Position numbers and translations under genes: made by a program
Shown here: positions 34,996 through 44,470 of the stretch, in pieces
How the letters are laid out: every line of letters starts with the position of its first letter
How positions within the stretch are numbered: position 1 is the stretch's first letter
Notes under the pieces: model-generated
The model's database searches: none
Told to the model about the DNA's origin: nothing
The model's input: only the letters and a program-made list of their open reading frames with translations
Source: JAAZBA01 sp964461815
Lineage (GTDB): Bacteria; Bacillota; Clostridia; Oscillospirales; QAMX01
Assembly (NCBI GenBank): GCA_964461815.1
Contig: CAYWVF010000013.1
Location: 4,380-68,379 of the forward strand
Reading direction: 5' to 3'
Length of the DNA stretch: 64,000 nucleotides

Positions 34996-37239
34996 ATGGA
35001 TACTGGTACAAGGAAGTCGTTTGGGGAACTGAAAAACAATGTGATATTCAAATACATACTTACCGCATTGATACAGTTTGCATGTTCGTTCCTGCTTTCC
35101 AGAGGAATAATACTTGAGAGCTTCGCACCTCTCGGAACATCCTTTGCAGCATCATGCAGCGCATTTATGGCAGATGACGGAAAGGCGAGACGATTGCTCC
35201 CTTTTGCCGCATTCTTAGGTGCGGTCGCAAGCTATTTGATACCGAACGGAGAAATAGACGGCCTTAAATACGCATCTGCCGCTCTGCTAAGCTTCTCAGC
35301 AGGCATAATCTTTCGAGATACCGAAGTATACAGACACAGATGGTTCATGCCATTGTCATCACTGCTCTCGATACTTTGTACGAATATGATATATATCATG
35401 GCAGGTGAGACGACTGTCGTACATATTGCATTGTATATAAGTGAAGCACTGGTGTGCGGCTGTGCGACGTTCCTGTATATCGAGATCGCAGCACTTATGA
35501 CACCGAACCTCCGTCAGGAGGATTATTTCATCACCGCAAAATCGAAAAAGAGCACAAATACAAACGTCAGTGATGTGCGATTCCTCGGAGGAGGAAGGAT
35601 AGGCGAATGGGGGATGTATCGCAGCGAAGCGATACCACCTGACAGGTTCAGGAAAATAGGTATCCTGACGGGCTGCGGCTCAATGATAATCGCACTTTCT
35701 AGCTATACTCCGCTTGCGGAAATGTCGATAGGAAGAATACTTGCACTCATCATAACACTGTCGGCTGCAACCTCGGGAGCGTTCGCAGGCTCAGCTGTCG
35801 GACTGTGTGCAGGACTCGCCGTTGATATCTCGCTCCACGGATTGTCACTTATGTTCTCGGCAGTGTATGCACTTATCGGACTCATCACCGGTACATTTCG
35901 TCGCTTCGGAGCGTTTCGTACAGCGTTGATATTTGTGCTGATAAATGCCGCATCATTTCCGTGGACATTCGAAGCATACAAAATGGCTACGATGTATGAG
36001 GGCTTCGCCGCAAGTATCGTTTTTGTTCTGGCGTACAATATTCTCTCGGAGCTTGCACACACATTTTTGCCTGCTCCGGAGATATATCGTGTGAAGCGGA
36101 CAAGCTCGGAGGGAGAAAATAATATTCTGAAAACGAGTCTGGTTCGCAAGCTGGAAATATGCCGTGATGCACTGCGTGACTTCTGCTCGGAGATGAATGC
36201 TAAAAATGATAAGTCCGAGCCGGGCATAGACCCAATAGCAAGAGCCTTCGAATGCGTAGCAGAGCGTGTGTGCAGAGCATGTCAATGCAGCGGAACGTGC
36301 TGGGGAGCAGCATATAATGACACAAAAAACGCATTTAACGATGCAAGCGTCAAAATACGTGAGTCAGGCAGAGCAAGCGTCGGCAGCTTTCCACCGTTCT
36401 TCACCGTCCGCTGTATACATATAGCAGAGCTTATCGGAATAATAAACGAGGGCTTGACATTGGCAGAGGCATCACGTCAGCTGAAGATGCAAAAATATGA
36501 GGATATACGTCTGATGCGAGCGCAGTACAGCGGACTTACTGCCATGATAGGAGATATGGCAGACACTATAGACTCAAGTAAAAGGAGCAGAGCGGAGCTT
36601 TTGAAGCCGACGATAGGTGTAGGGCTGCGTCAAAAGCGGGGAGAGGAGCGCAGCGGAGACAGCGTATCATATTTCAAAACGGATGATGGAGAGCTGTATA
36701 TGATAATTTCCGACGGAATGGGCAGCGGTAAAAAAGCATCCGTGGAATCAGGCTCATTTGTACGGCTGCTCGAGGGCTTTATAAAGGCAGGTATGAGAGC
36801 CGATACAGCATTGAGACTGCTGTGCCCTGCTTACGCAATCAAATGTGAGGGAGATACCTTTACTACCTGTGATATCCTCAGGGTGGATCTGCATACGGGT
36901 GAGACCGAAATATTTAAATGCGGTGCGGCACCGTCATATATAAAGGACAAGGCATCATCCACGGTACGACGGGTAACGGGAAGCTCCGTCCCGGCAGGAG
37001 TGCTCACACGTGAACCGATCGAAGCCGACAGGACATCGCTTGTCGTCCATCACGGGGACGTCATAGTGATGATAAGCGACGGTATAAGTGATGTGCCGGG
37101 TGACTCGTGGCTTACGAGGATACTGAGAGAGACCTCGGTCATTAGCTCCGGAGAGCTTGCAGGACGTATTTTGGAGCTTGCAGCTGCAAGAAACAATTGC
37201 GGTGACGATTTGAGCGTATTGGTAGCATCCTTTGAATAA
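34996..37239 (+). CDS. spoIIE: Stage II sporulation protein E, PP2C-type phosphatase
   Basis: The 747-aa protein has about ten N-terminal membrane helices (for example FIITLSAATSGAFAGSAVGLC-type stretches between 240 and 320), a central regulatory part with a Cys-rich CERVCRACQCSGTCW segment, and a C-terminal PP2C domain with MIISDGMGSGKKA and VMISDGISDVPGDSW. In sporulating bacteria it dephosphorylates SpoIIAA to activate sigma-F in the forespore and helps asymmetric division. AGGAGG precedes the ATG. Its presence implies a spore-forming lineage. Confidence 0.94.
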   Translation: MDTGTRKSFGELKNNVIFKYILTALIQFACSFLLSRGIILESFAPLGTSFAASCSAFMADDGKARRLLPFAAFLGAVASYLIPNGEIDGLKYASAALLSFSAGIIFRDTEVYRHRWFMPLSSLLSILCTNMIYIMAGETTVVHIALYISEALVCGCATFLYIEIAALMTPNLRQEDYFITAKSKKSTNTNVSDVRFLGGGRIGEWGMYRSEAIPPDRFRKIGILTGCGSMIIALSSYTPLAEMSIGRILALIITLSAATSGAFAGSAVGLCAGLAVDISLHGLSLMFSAVYALIGLITGTFRRFGAFRTALIFVLINAASFPWTFEAYKMATMYEGFAASIVFVLAYNILSELAHTFLPAPEIYRVKRTSSEGENNILKTSLVRKLEICRDALRDFCSEMNAKNDKSEPGIDPIARAFECVAERVCRACQCSGTCWGAAYNDTKNAFNDASVKIRESGRASVGSFPPFFTVRCIHIAELIGIINEGLTLAEASRQLKMQKYEDIRLMRAQYSGLTAMIGDMADTIDSSKRSRAELLKPTIGVGLRQKRGEERSGDSVSYFKTDDGELYMIISDGMGSGKKASVESGSFVRLLEGFIKAGMRADTALRLLCPAYAIKCEGDTFTTCDILRVDLHTGETEIFKCGAAPSYIKDKASSTVRRVTGSSVPAGVLTREPIEADRTSLVVHHGDVIVMISDGISDVPGDSWLTRILRETSVISSGELAGRILELAAARNNCGDDLSVLVASFE

Positions 37240-37247
37240 AAATTCCC

Positions 37248-37306
37248 CCTAAGGTTAAAATATCCAATGAGGGAGCACAGAATTCTTGATTTTAACTTTA
37301 GGAGGG
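37248..37306 (+). promoter_or_regulatory. Hairpin hiding a ribosome-binding site
   Basis: CCTAAGGTTAAAAT (37248-37261) pairs over 14 bp, with one G-U, with ATTTTAACTTTAGG (37289-37302). The right arm runs directly into the AGGAGGG ribosome-binding site (37300-37306) of the next small gene, so this site is at least partly closed. No T-run follows, so it is not a terminator. Confidence 0.6.
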
Positions 37307-37316
37307 TGAAATATTA

Positions 37317-37589
37317 ATGGTAAAAGGTGTTTCAAAGCGTGTAATAGTAATAAAATCGCCGGATAAGCGTATTTTTGAGGAGGCAATATTTATTATGAAA
37401 GAGGATGCATTCAAGACAGCCGGAGTTACGGCTGAGGATATAGTGAATGAAGCGTGTAAAATAGCATCATCGTATGTACGAAAGAATACAGGAGTGAAAT
37501 GCAAGACAAAGTACATCATCCCTGCCGCATATGTGACAGCCGGAGCGGCAATAGCCGGGATTATATGGGCAGTGGCAGGACTTACGTAA
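37317..37589 (+). CDS. Small protein with a C-terminal membrane helix (90 aa)
   Basis: I do not recognise the family. The first 65 residues are basic and helical (VSKRVIVIKSPDKRIFEEAI) and end in KYIIPAAYVTAGAAIAGIIW, one membrane helix near the C-terminus. The gene sits between spoIIE and a ParB-like gene, with 10 bp before the latter, so it is likely co-transcribed with it. The ribosome-binding site lies in a hairpin. Confidence 0.75.
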   Translation: MVKGVSKRVIVIKSPDKRIFEEAIFIMKEDAFKTAGVTAEDIVNEACKIASSYVRKNTGVKCKTKYIIPAAYVTAGAAIAGIIWAVAGLT

Positions 37590-37605
37590 AGAAAGGAAAA
37601 TGGCG

Positions 37606-38439
37606 ATGAATTTCCTGTTGAAAAAAGAGAAAAAAGAAGAGCACGTTCATGTCGAAAAAATACCTACAGCACTTATATACCCAAATCCATCACAGCCGAG
37701 ATGCTATTTCGATCCCGAGGGACTGCGTGAGCTGTCCGAGAGCATAAGAGAGCATGGAGTACTTCAGCCTCTTACCGTCAGAAAAATAGGCAGACAATAT
37801 GAGCTCGTTGCAGGCGAGCGGAGACTGCGGGCATCGAAGCTCGCAGGTCTCCATGACGTGCCATGCATAATTCTGTCTGTCAGTGATGAGGAATCGTCGC
37901 TTCTGGCACTCATAGAGAATCTCCAACGCAGGGACCTCGACTGCTTTGAAACGGCTCAAGGGTACATACGACTTATGAATATGTACTCTCTGACACAGAC
38001 CGAGGTGGCTAAAAGACTCGGAAAAAGTCAAGCAAGCGTAGCAAATAAAATAAGACTCCTGCGTCTTTCGGAGCAGGAGACGGAATTTATACGTATGTCG
38101 GGCTTGACAGAGCGTCATGCGAGAGCAGTGCTTCGCATAGATGGAAATAAAATGGATGCGCTTCGTGAGATCGCAGCACGTGATATGACGGTGAGGGAGG
38201 CTGAAATTTACGTGGAGTCGATCGTGGGAGCGCCCGAACCCGAGCCGATGCAGACGATGACGGAAAAGAAGAAGAAAAGAAGATCACTTCCAATGCCGAA
38301 AATAAGAGATGTGAAAATATTTATGAATTCCATAGGCCGTGCAGTCGATGTTATGCGCGGAAGCGGGATACCTGCGGTGATGAACAAGATCGAAAATGAG
38401 CATGAAATAGTACTCAGCATTACTATACCTACGACCTGA
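37606..38439 (+). CDS. ParB/Noc-family nucleoid protein (277 aa)
   Basis: The N-terminal CTPase/ParB domain reads NPSQPRCYFDPEGLREL, IREHGVLQPLTVR and VAGERRLRASKLAGL, including the GERR motif that binds CTP and nucleates clamping. A helix-turn-helix follows (SLTQTEVAKRLGKSQASVANK) and a basic tail with a dimerisation region. It is of the Spo0J/Noc type. No parA or soj lies beside it. The ATG at 37606 is 8 bp from GAAAGGA; the ATG at 37600 is only 2 bp away from it. Confidence 0.88.
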   Translation: MNFLLKKEKKEEHVHVEKIPTALIYPNPSQPRCYFDPEGLRELSESIREHGVLQPLTVRKIGRQYELVAGERRLRASKLAGLHDVPCIILSVSDEESSLLALIENLQRRDLDCFETAQGYIRLMNMYSLTQTEVAKRLGKSQASVANKIRLLRLSEQETEFIRMSGLTERHARAVLRIDGNKMDALREIAARDMTVREAEIYVESIVGAPEPEPMQTMTEKKKKRRSLPMPKIRDVKIFMNSIGRAVDVMRGSGIPAVMNKIENEHEIVLSITIPTT

Positions 38440-38515
38440 TAACTATATTTTTGCATAAATTGTTACTTATCATTATGGCGCATTGAACAAAATATTCCTC
38501 CTTTGCAAAAAAATA

Positions 38516-38544
38516 TTGACGAATTTGATTTACTGTGTTACAAT
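38516..38544 (+). promoter_or_regulatory. Promoter of the sodium symporter gene
   Basis: TTGACG (38516-38521), a 17-bp spacer and TACAAT (38539-38544), 80 bp upstream of the ATG. Confidence 0.75.
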
Positions 38545-38623
38545 ATTTGCATATATTAGTCAAAGTCGCACAGAAATGCCCGAAGGCCTTGTATGTGTGA
38601 CATATATGACAGGAGGAAAATAA

Positions 38624-40030
38624 ATGGACAACAACAACAGAGCGCAATGGACCAGCAAACTCGGCTTTATCCTTGCAGCAGCAGGCTCAGCCGTAGGACT
38701 CGGAAACATATGGAAATTCCCGGGCAAAGCATATGAAAACGGCGGCGGTGCATTCATCATCATTTATATCGCTATCGTAATTCTTATCGGTATCCCGGTA
38801 ATGATGTCCGAGCTGACACTTGGCCGTAATTCTCAGGCCAATACGGTTGCTACATTCAGAAAGCTCAACAAGAAATTCACATGGGTCGGTTATGTAGGCG
38901 TATTCATAGGCTTCCTCGTAACGAGCTACTATGTTCATGTAGGTGGTTGGGTACTCCGTTATATCGTAAGCTACATAACAGAGCACAAAAATGTTTATGC
39001 AGATCCGCAAGGCTACTTCTTTAACCTTCTCGGAATGAATGCCGCAACAGGCGAGACGTTTTTCCCGTGGGTAGCTATCCTGTTCGCAGCAATATTCATG
39101 ATCGCGAATATCTTTATCGTTGTAAAGGGTGTTGAAGGCGGTATCGAAAAATTCAATAAGGTCGGTATGCCTGCACTGTTCGTGATCCTTATAATACTCC
39201 TTATAAGATCAGTAACACTCCCCGGTGCAGCAGAGGGCGTTAAGTACATGATCACACCCGACTTCTCACAGGTAACGGGAAAAACATTCCTTGTAGCGCT
39301 CGGTCAGGCATTTTTCTCACTGAGCCTTGGTATGGCTATCATGATAACATACGGCTCATACCTTCCAAAGACTGAAAATATCTCAAAGAATGCTGCTATC
39401 ATATGCGGTATGGATACATGTGTAGCACTTCTGGCAGGCTTTATCATCGTTCCGGCAGTGTTTGCAACACTCGGCGAAGGTGCTATAGGCAAGGGCGGCT
39501 CATTTGCATTCATTTCACTCGCAGGTGTATTTGAGCAGATGCCGGCAGGCTGGTTCTTCGGAATCCTGTTCTATATGTTGCTCCTGTTTGCGGCACTTAC
39601 ATCAAGTATCTCACTTATCGAAGGCGTAACAGCTTTCCTTACAGAGAACTTCCACTGGAAGCGTAAGCCTACAGTTATAATCCTCGGCACAGTAATGTTC
39701 CTGGTTGGCTGCCTGTATACGATTTCTCAGGCTGCATACCCGATCAAGGGTATCTGGTTCGATTTCGTAAACGGAATCACCTTCCCGGGCTTCGGCGATT
39801 TCATGGAGTACCTGTCCGACTGTCTGCTGATCCCGCTGTGTGCTCTCGCAACGAGCGTCTTTGTAGGCTGGGTCTGGAAGCCGAAGGCATCCATTGAGGA
39901 AGTACGTCAGAACGGCAAGTTCGCATTCAAGCTTGCACCTGTATACGCTGTACTTATCAAGTATCTTGTACCGGTAAGCATAGCTGCTATCATTATCACA
40001 AGCTTTGTAACAGGTACTGTTATCAGCTAA
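38624..40030 (+). CDS. Sodium-dependent transporter of the NSS/SNF family
   Basis: The 468-aa protein begins WTSKLGFILAAAGSAVGLGN followed by IWKFPG, the hallmark of the neurotransmitter:sodium symporter fold, and has about 11-12 membrane helices (TTCVALLAGFIIVPAVFATLG-type stretches). It probably imports an amino acid with sodium; LeuT, MhsT and related proteins are the models. The substrate cannot be inferred. AGGAGGAAAATAA precedes the ATG. It is monocistronic, ending at a strong terminator. Confidence 0.95.
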   Translation: MDNNNRAQWTSKLGFILAAAGSAVGLGNIWKFPGKAYENGGGAFIIIYIAIVILIGIPVMMSELTLGRNSQANTVATFRKLNKKFTWVGYVGVFIGFLVTSYYVHVGGWVLRYIVSYITEHKNVYADPQGYFFNLLGMNAATGETFFPWVAILFAAIFMIANIFIVVKGVEGGIEKFNKVGMPALFVILIILLIRSVTLPGAAEGVKYMITPDFSQVTGKTFLVALGQAFFSLSLGMAIMITYGSYLPKTENISKNAAIICGMDTCVALLAGFIIVPAVFATLGEGAIGKGGSFAFISLAGVFEQMPAGWFFGILFYMLLLFAALTSSISLIEGVTAFLTENFHWKRKPTVIILGTVMFLVGCLYTISQAAYPIKGIWFDFVNGITFPGFGDFMEYLSDCLLIPLCALATSVFVGWVWKPKASIEEVRQNGKFAFKLAPVYAVLIKYLVPVSIAAIIITSFVTGTVIS

Positions 40031-40071
40031 CAGAGATCAATGTAAAAATCAATAATCGACAATACAAAAAT

Positions 40072-40105
40072 AAGGCTTTGACCGTTCACGGTCAAAGCCT
40101 TTTCG
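40072..40105 (+). terminator. Terminator of the sodium symporter gene
   Basis: A perfect 13-bp stem AAGGCTTTGACCG (40072-40084) with CGGTCAAAGCCTT (40089-40101), a TTCA loop and following T residues. Confidence 0.9.
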
Positions 40106-40332
40106 TTTGTGCTAAAAAACACTGTAGAGAAGTCGAAAGTGTTGTAAAACCGAAAGTGCCGTATGGATAGAGCTGCATATATTTACAGCTTTGGTAAACA
40201 TCAGATGCGTTGCAAGCCATGTTGGACAGCAAATACTTCACAAAAAAATACTTCCCGACCTGCCAAAGCATTGCAAAGTCGGGAAGTATTATTATAAGCA
40301 GCTATATTATTATAGGGGCTATATTGTAAGCA
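40106..40332. other. Intergenic stretch between convergent units
   Basis: I see no gene here beyond a 65-codon frame without a ribosome-binding site. It contains the terminator at 40247-40290. Confidence 0.6.
40247..40290 (-). terminator. Terminator of the ABC exporter operon
   Basis: AATACTTCCCGAC (40247-40259) pairs perfectly with GTCGGGAAGTATT (40278-40290); on the minus strand the stem is followed by a seven-T run at 40242-40248. Confidence 0.9.
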
Positions 40333-42093
40333 TTATGCTGTCTGTTCAAACTGACTGTTGTATAGATCACAGTAGAAGCCGCCCTTAGCCATAAGCTCAT
40401 CATGCTTACCGCTTTCGATAACATCACCGTTCTTCATTACAAGTATCAGATCAGCGTTTTTGATGGTGGAGAGTCTGTGAGCGATCACGAAGCTCGTTCT
40501 GTTTTTGGTCAGCTCATCCATAGCACGCTGAATGATCGCCTCTGTACGTGTGTCAACAGAGGAGGTCGCTTCATCAAGGATCAGCATAGGAGCGTTTTGA
40601 AGCATCGCTCTTGCGATAGTGAGCAGCTGCTTTTGTCCGGCAGAGATAGTTGTACTCTCACTGAGCACTGTATCAAAGCCGTGCGGAAGTGAGTGGATGA
40701 ATCGATATATACCGCAAGCTTTGCAAACACGCTCCAGATCAGCATCAGTTACATTTTCCATATTGTAGACCAGATTTTCACGCACTGTTCCCTCGAATAA
40801 CCAGGTGTCCTGCAATACCATCGCAAACTGATCGTGCAGATCTTCACGCTTCAGCTCCGAAATGGGCGTACCATCAATAGAGATAGAACCGCTGTTGATC
40901 TCGAAAAAGCGCATAAGAAGATTCACCATCGTAGTCTTACCGGCACCGGTAGGCCCTACTATAGCCACCTTCTGACCCGGCTTTACGGAAGCTGAGAAAT
41001 TCTTGATGATCGTTTTGTCAGGGTTGTCGGGATAGCTGAAGTGTACATCTTTAAATTCAACTGCACCCTTTGCACCTCCGAGCACAGCCCTTTTATGACT
41101 TTCATCCGACAGCTCCTCGCTTTCCAGAAAATCAAATACACGCTTTGCGGAAGCGGATGCTGTCTGCATATTCGTCATGCCCTGAGCGATCTGAGTCAGA
41201 GGAGACGTGAACAGACGCACGTACAAAATAAATGACACGATCACACCGAAGTCGATGAAGCCGTTCATAGCCAGCGCAGCACCTATGACACAGACAACGA
41301 CATAGCCGATATTGCCGATAACATTCATCAAAGGCTGCATAACACCCGATAAGAACTGTGATTTCCAGTTTGCATCGTATACTGCCTTGTTCATAGTATC
41401 GAATTTACTCTTTATTTGCTCACCTGCACGGGAAATACGCACTACCTGATGACCGGAGTACATTTCTTCAATGAATCCGTTCAGGTTCCCCAGACTTTCC
41501 TGACGTGCGATAAAATATTTCTGAGAATGACCCATGACAAACATCAGCAGAAGCATACCGATAAATGTAACTCCGATAACACACAGTGCAAGACGCCATT
41601 CCGTGACAAACATCATGATAAGACAGCCGACAAACTGTGCTATGGCACTGATTATGCCGGGTAAGCTGTTAGTCAAGCCCTGCTGCAAGGTGGAGACGTC
41701 GTTTGTTATTCGACTGAGCACATCACCCTGAGAGGTCTTGTTAAAATAACTCATCGGAACACGGTTGATCTTCTGAGAAAGATCGGAACGCATTCGTTTC
41801 GATGTTTTAAGTGTGACAGTCGCCATTACAAAATGAACGATATACTGGAATAGACTGCTCGACAGATAAAGTATGACGAGGAATATACCAAGACTTGCAA
41901 TAGCCGAAAGGTCGATATTACCGTAAAGACCCTCCTGCATGATGGTTGTCATTTTACCTATCTTATCAGGGCCGATGATCGTCAGAACAGCACCGGCGGC
42001 AGCCAACACTAAAGCAAAGATCATAGCCGGAACATGCTTTTTCATGTAAGAAAAAACCTTTGCAAGAGAAGAAAACATATTGTCTTTTTTCAT
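40333..42093 (-). CDS. ABC exporter half-transporter with consensus NBD (586 aa)
   Basis: An N-terminal six-helix exporter domain is followed by an ATPase domain with Walker A GPTGAGKTTM, a signature ISAGQKQLL that departs from LSGGQ, and Walker B LILDEATSSVD with the catalytic Glu. It pairs with the partner encoded upstream, likely a heterodimeric multidrug or lipid exporter of the BmrCD/LmrCD/TM287-288 type. The ATG at 42093 has AAAGGAGGT 8 bp upstream and lies inside the end of the partner gene. Confidence 0.93.
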   Translation of the reverse strand: MKKDNMFSSLAKVFSYMKKHVPAMIFALVLAAAGAVLTIIGPDKIGKMTTIMQEGLYGNIDLSAIASLGIFLVILYLSSSLFQYIVHFVMATVTLKTSKRMRSDLSQKINRVPMSYFNKTSQGDVLSRITNDVSTLQQGLTNSLPGIISAIAQFVGCLIMMFVTEWRLALCVIGVTFIGMLLLMFVMGHSQKYFIARQESLGNLNGFIEEMYSGHQVVRISRAGEQIKSKFDTMNKAVYDANWKSQFLSGVMQPLMNVIGNIGYVVVCVIGAALAMNGFIDFGVIVSFILYVRLFTSPLTQIAQGMTNMQTASASAKRVFDFLESEELSDESHKRAVLGGAKGAVEFKDVHFSYPDNPDKTIIKNFSASVKPGQKVAIVGPTGAGKTTMVNLLMRFFEINSGSISIDGTPISELKREDLHDQFAMVLQDTWLFEGTVRENLVYNMENVTDADLERVCKACGIYRFIHSLPHGFDTVLSESTTISAGQKQLLTIARAMLQNAPMLILDEATSSVDTRTEAIIQRAMDELTKNRTSFVIAHRLSTIKNADLILVMKNGDVIESGKHDELMAKGGFYCDLYNSQFEQTA

Positions 42094-42106
42094 TCCGATA
42101 CCTCCT

Positions 42107-43864
42107 TTATGCAAGCTCTGCTTCAGACAGCTGAGATTTGGCGATCTCCTGATATACCTGACAGCTGTGCATCAATTCCTCATGCGTACCACTGCCGACT
42201 ATCCTGCCCTCATCGAGAACAAGTATCTTATCCGCATGACGGATAGTACTGACACGCTGAGCAACGATGATCTTAGTTGTATCATGAAGCTGCTTCGACA
42301 AGCCGGCACGCAAAGCAGCATCGGTACGGTAATCCAGTGCGGAGAATGAGTCGTCAAAGATCAGTATCTCAGCACCACGTGCCAATGCACGTGCGATAGA
42401 AAGACGCTGCTTCTGACCTCCGGATACATTTCTTCCGCTTTGTGCGATACGGTAAGACGTACCGCCGTCAAGCTTGTCAACAAATTCCTTCGCCTGAGCA
42501 AGCTCTATCGCCTTGTCTACCTCAGTCTGCGTAATGGGCTCACGGCTTTTACCGAAGGTGACATTGTCCGAGATCGAACCGGAGAACAGTACTGCCTTTT
42601 GAGTGATATAACCCAGTCGGTCATACAGAGCATCAACGGTGTAATCCTTGACGTTCACACCGTCAACAAGCACCTCGCCATCCGTGGCATCGTAGAATCG
42701 GGGGATCAGACTTATGAGTGTCGTCTTACCACTGCCGGTAGCACCGATTATAGCTAATGTCTCACCTCTGTTGACCTTGAAGCTTATGTTTTCAAGCTCA
42801 TTGTCAGATGCCTCCGGATAGCAGAAGCTGACGTTTTTAAACGCTACCGTACCTGTCTCTGTTCCGTTACGCTTACTGCCCTCCTTGACGGAGAAATCAG
42901 TGTCAAGGACTTCGTTGATACGTTCCGCGGAGACCTGAGCGGCAGGAAGCATCATGAATATCATAACAAGCATTATAAACGACATTACAACGTACGTTGC
43001 ATAAGTGCTGAACACAACGATATCACTGAACATCGTCAGTCGCCCGATCGTATCTGCGACGGAAATGTTACTTAACAGAGCTGCACCGACCCAGTAGATG
43101 GAAAGTGCCAGACCGTTCATGCCAAGCTGCATAACAGGCTGCATAGCGGCAAACATCCTCTGATTGAAAAGCTGTGTTTCATACATCTCGGTGTTGGTGC
43201 TGTCAAACTTTTCGTTCTGATAATTCTCAGCGTTAAATGCGTGTACAACGTTGATACCTGTCAGATTTTCACGTGCGACACGATTGATCTTGTCTGTGAG
43301 CTTCTGTACGATACGAAATCTCGGCATAACGGTAGTGAAAATAAGCAAAACGGTTATGCACATGACAGCTACAAAGCCTGCCGTGATTATCGAAAGCTCC
43401 CAGCTTTTGCCGAGGATCTTTATTATAGCCCATATCGCCATGACAGGAGCCTTGATTATATTCTGTAGACCCATAGCGATCACCATTTGAAGCTGTGTAA
43501 TGTCGTTGGTGGTTCTCGTGATCAGACTCGGCACGGAGAATTTGTTCATCTCCTCCTGCCCCATATCGGTGACATGGCGAAACAGAATGTCACGGATCGT
43601 CATTGTAAAGCCCGAGGCAGCTCTTGCCGATAAATATCCGCAAGCAATGCAGAGAACGGCACTTATAAGTACACATCCGAGCATTTTAAGACCCGTAGAC
43701 CATATCGAGGACATCTCGCTTCCCGGCGTTTGGATCATCATCGTCAATTCACTCATATAATCCGGCAAACGCAGATCAAAATAGATCTGTGCCAAAATAA
43801 ATGCGGCACAAATAATGCACATTATGATCTCGCGCAGTTTCATTTTCTTTAATAGCTTTATCAT
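42107..43864 (-). CDS. ABC exporter half-transporter with degenerate NBD (585 aa)
   Basis: A six-helix exporter domain is followed by an ATPase domain with Walker A GATGSGKTTL, signature NVSGGQKQRL and Walker B LIFDDSFSALD, where the catalytic Glu is replaced by Asp. That residue pattern (one partner Glu, the other Asp) is what heterodimeric exporters of the TM287/288 type show. It follows the MarR gene by 18 bp and overlaps its partner. Confidence 0.93.
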   Translation of the reverse strand: MIKLLKKMKLREIIMCIICAAFILAQIYFDLRLPDYMSELTMMIQTPGSEMSSIWSTGLKMLGCVLISAVLCIACGYLSARAASGFTMTIRDILFRHVTDMGQEEMNKFSVPSLITRTTNDITQLQMVIAMGLQNIIKAPVMAIWAIIKILGKSWELSIITAGFVAVMCITVLLIFTTVMPRFRIVQKLTDKINRVARENLTGINVVHAFNAENYQNEKFDSTNTEMYETQLFNQRMFAAMQPVMQLGMNGLALSIYWVGAALLSNISVADTIGRLTMFSDIVVFSTYATYVVMSFIMLVMIFMMLPAAQVSAERINEVLDTDFSVKEGSKRNGTETGTVAFKNVSFCYPEASDNELENISFKVNRGETLAIIGATGSGKTTLISLIPRFYDATDGEVLVDGVNVKDYTVDALYDRLGYITQKAVLFSGSISDNVTFGKSREPITQTEVDKAIELAQAKEFVDKLDGGTSYRIAQSGRNVSGGQKQRLSIARALARGAEILIFDDSFSALDYRTDAALRAGLSKQLHDTTKIIVAQRVSTIRHADKILVLDEGRIVGSGTHEELMHSCQVYQEIAKSQLSEAELA

Positions 43865-43882
43865 TGATTATCTCCTTCCTGA

Positions 43883-44317
43883 TTATCCTTTTGACATTTG
43901 CTCTGCGTTGGCTTTGATCGCATCATATATCTCCTCAAATACCTTCCATTTTTCATCGCTGATACCATTTGTCAGATCGGCAAAGAATTTCTTCTGAAAC
44001 TCCAGACCGGCATCTAAAATAGGCTGTGCCTTCTGAGTACAGCGTAGAGCGATCTTCCTTCGATCACCCGAAAAGGGCTGCCTTTCCAAAAGTCCGATGC
44101 TCACGAGCTTTTCAACGTGGACGGAAACCAGGTTTTTCTTTATATGACGCAGCTTACTGATATCCTGTGCAGTGGAATACATAGGATTGTTGTTGAGAAA
44201 CATCAAAATGTCAAAGGAAACCTGCGGCAGATCAAACTGCTTCAAAAGCGGCTCACACAGAGTGTTGTATGCGTGAATTATTTTTTGCGTATCGGCTAAA
44301 AAGAAATACGGCTTCAT
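43883..44317 (-). CDS. MarR-family transcriptional regulator (144 aa)
   Basis: The winged-helix core is present: YSTAQDISKLRHIKKNLVSV, HVEKLVSIGLLERQPFSGDRRKIALRC, with the wing and dimerisation helices. Such regulators sense small compounds and control exporters. It heads the operon with the two ABC halves and lies behind a 10-bp inverted repeat that covers its own promoter, consistent with autoregulation. The ligand is unknown. Confidence 0.93.
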   Translation of the reverse strand: MKPYFFLADTQKIIHAYNTLCEPLLKQFDLPQVSFDILMFLNNNPMYSTAQDISKLRHIKKNLVSVHVEKLVSIGLLERQPFSGDRRKIALRCTQKAQPILDAGLEFQKKFFADLTNGISDEKWKVFEEIYDAIKANAEQMSKG

Positions 44318-44329
44318 GCAGACACCTCA

Positions 44330-44386
44330 AAAGTAGTATTTTTTTGAACTATCTAAAATGATACTACTTTATGACCGCAATGTCAA
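44330..44386 (-). promoter_or_regulatory. Promoter and putative operator of the MarR-ABC operon
   Basis: On the minus strand TTGACA (44381-44386), 17 bp, then TATCAT (44358-44363). A perfect 10-bp inverted repeat, AAAGTAGTAT (44330-44339) with ATACTACTTT (44361-44370), has one arm overlapping the -10 box. This is the probable MarR operator. Confidence 0.75.
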
Positions 44387-44470
44387 TTAACGAACTGTAA
44401 AGTCTTATGATGATAATGAGAAAAGCGACAGGTGACAGATACAATTTTTTTAAAGTGAGTAAAATAGCTA

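Noticed and set aside
40191..40388. 65-codon plus-strand frame in the convergent gap
   Set aside because: It crosses the terminator hairpin of the ABC operon and has no ribosome-binding site.
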